In this document: positions 6,931-8,967 of the stretch, in pieces | Position numbering within the stretch: the stretch's first letter is position 1 | Layout: the number at the start of each line of letters is the position of its first letter | Origin: an uncultured Faecalibacterium sp. | GTDB taxonomy: Bacteria > Bacillota > Clostridia > Oscillospirales > Ruminococcaceae | Length of the DNA stretch: 8,967 nt | Reading direction: 5' to 3' | Assembly: GCA_945982465.1 (NCBI GenBank) | Contig: CAMFSB010000051.1 | Coordinates: 1 to 8,967 of the forward strand | The notes under the pieces: generated by a model | The model's input: only the letters and a program-made list of their open reading frames with translations | Told to the model about the DNA's origin: nothing | The model's database searches: none | Made by a program: the position numbers and the translations under genes

Positions 6931-8589
6931 ATGAAAAAAATTTCCCGGCGCAGCTTTTTAAAGGTTACTGGTATTGCGGCGGCTGTTTCGGCGGCGGCCG
7001 GTCTGCTCACGGGCTGCGGCAGCAGCTCTTCCTCGCAGGGGGCGGGCAGCCAGGCCGGCTCGACGGATTCGGCCGGCGGCGCGGCTGAGAACATTGTCAA
7101 CATCGGTTCCACCGGCGTGCTGGCCACGCTCAACCCGCTGATGGTGGACGCCACCTGGGTCAATATGTACGCGGCCACGCTGCAGTTCAACCCGCTGGTG
7201 GCCCTGGATGAAAACGCCGAGTTTGTGGGCATCCTGGCCGACCGCGTGGAGACCGAGGATAACCTGACCTATACCATCCATCTGGATGACAACGCTACCT
7301 GGAGCGATGGCCAGCCCATCACCGCCCAGGACCTGAAATTCACCATGAAGTGCCTGACCAGCTCCAAGCTGGGCAATACCACCATGATGCTGAGTGCGCT
7401 GGTGGGTACCGACGACAACGGCTTCCGCCCGGACGGCGTGGACGACATCGAGGGCGTGCAGGTGGTGGACGACAAGACCTGCACCTTCAGCTTCAAGTAC
7501 GAGGTGAACGAGGTTAGCTTCAAAAACGGCTATGCCCAGTACCTGTACACCGTGCCTGAGCATGTGCTGAAGGACGTGGCCGAGGAGGACCTGGCGTCCT
7601 ACGACTGGTTCAAGGCGCCCACGGTTATTTCCGGCCCGTACCGCTGCGTGGATGTGGACTATAACCACTACGCCAGCTTTGAGGCCAACGCCGCCTACTG
7701 GCGCGGCGTGCCCAAGATCGAAAAGCTGAACCTTAAGATCGTAGCCGCCGCGCAGCTGCTCAGCGGCCTGCAGAGCGGCGAGATCGACGTAGTGCCGCCG
7801 CTGCTGGGCAGCATCAACCTGGACGACTACGCCGCCGTGCGGAACCTGCCCAATGTGAACGCCGAATACGGCGCGGCCTACGCGGTGGAGGCGCTGTTCA
7901 TCAACTGCAACACCATCCCCGAAAAGGAGATCCGCCAGGCGATGCTGTGCGGTCTGGACCGCCAGACCATCATCGACGGCCTGCTGGACGGCGCCGGCGT
8001 GGTGTGCGACGGCTTTGCCGTGCCGGACGGCCCCTACTACAAGGGTCTTGTGGGCACCGCATTTGACGCGGCCCGCGCCAAGCAGCTGGTGGAGACCGCC
8101 AAGGCCAACGGCTGGGACAGCAGCAAGGAATACAATGTCTACCTGAACAGCGGCGAGGAAACGCTGATCAATGCCGCTACCATCGCCCAGAGCTACTGGC
8201 AGGCCATCGGCATCAACGTCAAGCTGAACCCGGTGGATCTGGACACCCTGATGACCATGTGCATCAACGGCGAGGGCGATGTGTACGGCGTGCAGTACAC
8301 CTACCCGCCGGTAGACCCCTCCTGGGATATCGACTGGGTGCTGAACTGGTGGTGCTTCTACCCCAGCGACGTGGTGGCCGACGGCCTGAACGTGCTGTGG
8401 AGCACCAACGACACCGACACCTACGCCGAAACACTGTACGCCATCGATCAGGACGTGCAGGAAAATGTGCCGATCATCAACCTGTATGCCAACGGCCCGC
8501 TGGGCGCGGTGGCAAAGCGGGTCTCCGGCGCCAAGGCCAGCATGTATGGCTGCCTGAACAACGTGCACGAGTGGACGATCAACGCATAA
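6931..8589 (+). CDS. Family 5 peptide-type ABC transporter substrate-binding lipoprotein
   Basis: This 552-residue protein is an extracellular solute-binding protein of the DppA/OppA (SBP_bac_5) family, which usually captures peptides, or less often nickel or opines, and delivers them to an ABC importer. The signal region holds a full twin-arginine motif, SRRSFLK (residues 5-11), a hydrophobic stretch and a lipobox LTGC with the lipidated C29. A Ser/Gly/Ala-rich linker follows to about residue 54. Family landmarks include LTYTIHLDDNATWSDGQPITAQDLKF, the EIRQAMLCGLDRQTIIDGLLDGAG block and the C-terminal-lobe region around IKLNPVDLDTLM. A longer reading from TTG 6895 lacks a suitable ribosome binding site. 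It is driven by two tandem promoters and followed by a hairpin and an OppD/DppD-type ATPase. The ligand cannot be told from sequence. Confidence 0.92.
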   Translation: MKKISRRSFLKVTGIAAAVSAAAGLLTGCGSSSSSQGAGSQAGSTDSAGGAAENIVNIGSTGVLATLNPLMVDATWVNMYAATLQFNPLVALDENAEFVGILADRVETEDNLTYTIHLDDNATWSDGQPITAQDLKFTMKCLTSSKLGNTTMMLSALVGTDDNGFRPDGVDDIEGVQVVDDKTCTFSFKYEVNEVSFKNGYAQYLYTVPEHVLKDVAEEDLASYDWFKAPTVISGPYRCVDVDYNHYASFEANAAYWRGVPKIEKLNLKIVAAAQLLSGLQSGEIDVVPPLLGSINLDDYAAVRNLPNVNAEYGAAYAVEALFINCNTIPEKEIRQAMLCGLDRQTIIDGLLDGAGVVCDGFAVPDGPYYKGLVGTAFDAARAKQLVETAKANGWDSSKEYNVYLNSGEETLINAATIAQSYWQAIGINVKLNPVDLDTLMTMCINGEGDVYGVQYTYPPVDPSWDIDWVLNWWCFYPSDVVADGLNVLWSTNDTDTYAETLYAIDQDVQENVPIINLYANGPLGAVAKRVSGAKASMYGCLNNVHEWTINA

Positions 8590-8641
8590 CCGGCTGCGCC
8601 CCGGCAAATAAGCGGAGCAGCCAAAGCATTCCGTAACAACG

Positions 8642-8697
8642 GCGGTGTGGCGCGCCTTCCCCAAAAAAAGGGGAAACGGCGCGGCCACGCCGCTTTT
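8642..8697 (+). terminator. Intercistronic terminator/attenuator after the solute-binding protein gene
   Basis: A long stem pairs 8642-8662 with 8670-8693. The inner part is TTCCCC/GGGGAA around an A7 loop (8663-8669). The outer part is about 15 bp with one G-U pair, a bulged C and a 2-nt asymmetry. TTTT follows at 8694-8697. It has the form of an intrinsic terminator but sits inside what should be a transport operon. It is therefore likely a leaky attenuator that keeps the binding protein more abundant than the ATPase. Confidence 0.8.
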
Positions 8698-8713
8698 CTG
8701 GTAAAGTTGGCCT

Positions 8714-8738
8714 GCCGCCGGTTTGGGCGGCGCGGAGG
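8714..8738 (+). promoter_or_regulatory. Ribosome binding site and adjacent small hairpin before the ATPase gene
   Basis: GGAGG at 8734-8738 lies 12 nt before the TTG at 8751, a somewhat long spacer. Just upstream, GCCGCC (8714-8719) can pair with GGCGGC (8726-8731) around a 6-nt loop, ending 2 nt short of the GGAGG. A long spacer plus a TTG start suggests modest translation of the ATPase. Confidence 0.5.
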
Positions 8739-8750
8739 TAAAAACAGGAA

Positions 8751-8967
8751 TTGGAGCATCTGCTGGAGGTTAAAAACCTCGAAACCACGTTTGTGGGGGA
8801 TTTTGGCGCCAGTGCCGCCGTGGACCACATCAGCTATTATGTGGATGCGGGCGAGACCGTGTGCATCGTGGGCGAATCGGGCTGCGGCAAAAGCGTGTCC
8901 AGCGTGTCTATTCTGCAACTGCTGGAGCGGGGCGGGTGTGTCTAGGTGGTCGCGGTGGGGGGGGTGG
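8751..8967 (+). CDS. OppD/DppD-type ABC transporter ATP-binding protein, partial at the window end
   Basis: This is the N-terminal part of an ATPase that powers a peptide-type ABC importer at the inner face of the membrane. It opens LEVKNLETTFVGDFG, has AVDHISYYVDAGET, and carries the Walker A motif GESGCGKS at residues 41-48, followed by the SVSSVSILQLLERGG helix typical of OppD/DppD. Family members are about 320 residues; only 64 codons are readable before a TAG at 8943-8945. That stop lies in the degraded-looking G/T-rich last bases, so it is more likely a sequence error than a real truncation. The start is TTG at 8751. It follows the binding protein directly with a hairpin between, so both probably serve the same importer, although no permease gene is visible. 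Confidence 0.85.

Noticed and set aside
6690..7088. A 132-codon plus-strand frame across the promoter island into the binding-protein gene
   Set aside because: It would begin between the P1 -35 and -10 boxes, runs out of frame into the signal peptide region, and resembles no family.
6958..8688. A 576-codon open frame on the minus strand opposite the solute-binding protein gene
   Set aside because: It shows the same antisense composition bias, runs through the intercistronic hairpin, and has no ribosome binding site or family motif.

Overview
The window looks like the chromosome of a fairly GC-rich Gram-positive anaerobe in the Clostridia, most likely an Oscillospiraceae/Ruminococcaceae gut organism of the Faecalibacterium-Gemmiger-Subdoligranulum kind. 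This placement is inferred from three things: the split glgC plus glgD pair typical of Firmicutes, strongly C/G-ended codons, and a lipoprotein-type dipeptide/oligopeptide-binding protein. No species can be named from the sequence alone.

Positions 1-5750 hold a glycogen synthesis operon on the + strand: glgB (branching enzyme, missing its N-terminus at the window edge), glgC and glgD (ADP-glucose pyrophosphorylase catalytic and regulatory-type subunits, overlapping by 7 nt) and glgA (ADP-glucose-dependent glycogen synthase). GlgC/GlgD make ADP-glucose, GlgA polymerises it into alpha-1,4-glucan, and GlgB adds alpha-1,6 branches. The operon ends in a perfect 18-bp bidirectional terminator directly after glgA, so no glycogen phosphorylase (glgP) follows.

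Positions 5881-6480 hold a convergent minus-strand gene for a small stand-alone C39-like cysteine peptidase with an apparently intact Gln/Cys/His/Asp active site. It is the least understood gene here. It has its own consensus promoter, which lies back-to-back with two tandem consensus promoters that read rightward. This 450-bp promoter island (6481-6930) is the only long stretch without a gene.

Positions 6931-8589 encode a family 5 peptide-type solute-binding lipoprotein whose signal peptide combines a twin-arginine motif and a lipobox. A strong intercistronic hairpin follows. Then comes the start of an OppD/DppD-type ABC ATPase that runs off the window. The transporter permeases are not between these two genes and must lie beyond the edge or elsewhere.

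Both extreme ends look unreliable. The first ~44 bases are AT-rich and carry an in-frame stop in the middle of what should be GlgB. The last ~30 bases are a G/T-rich run with an in-frame stop inside a conserved ATPase. Both are probably contig-edge artefacts rather than biology. No tRNA, rRNA, CRISPR, IS element or phage gene was seen.
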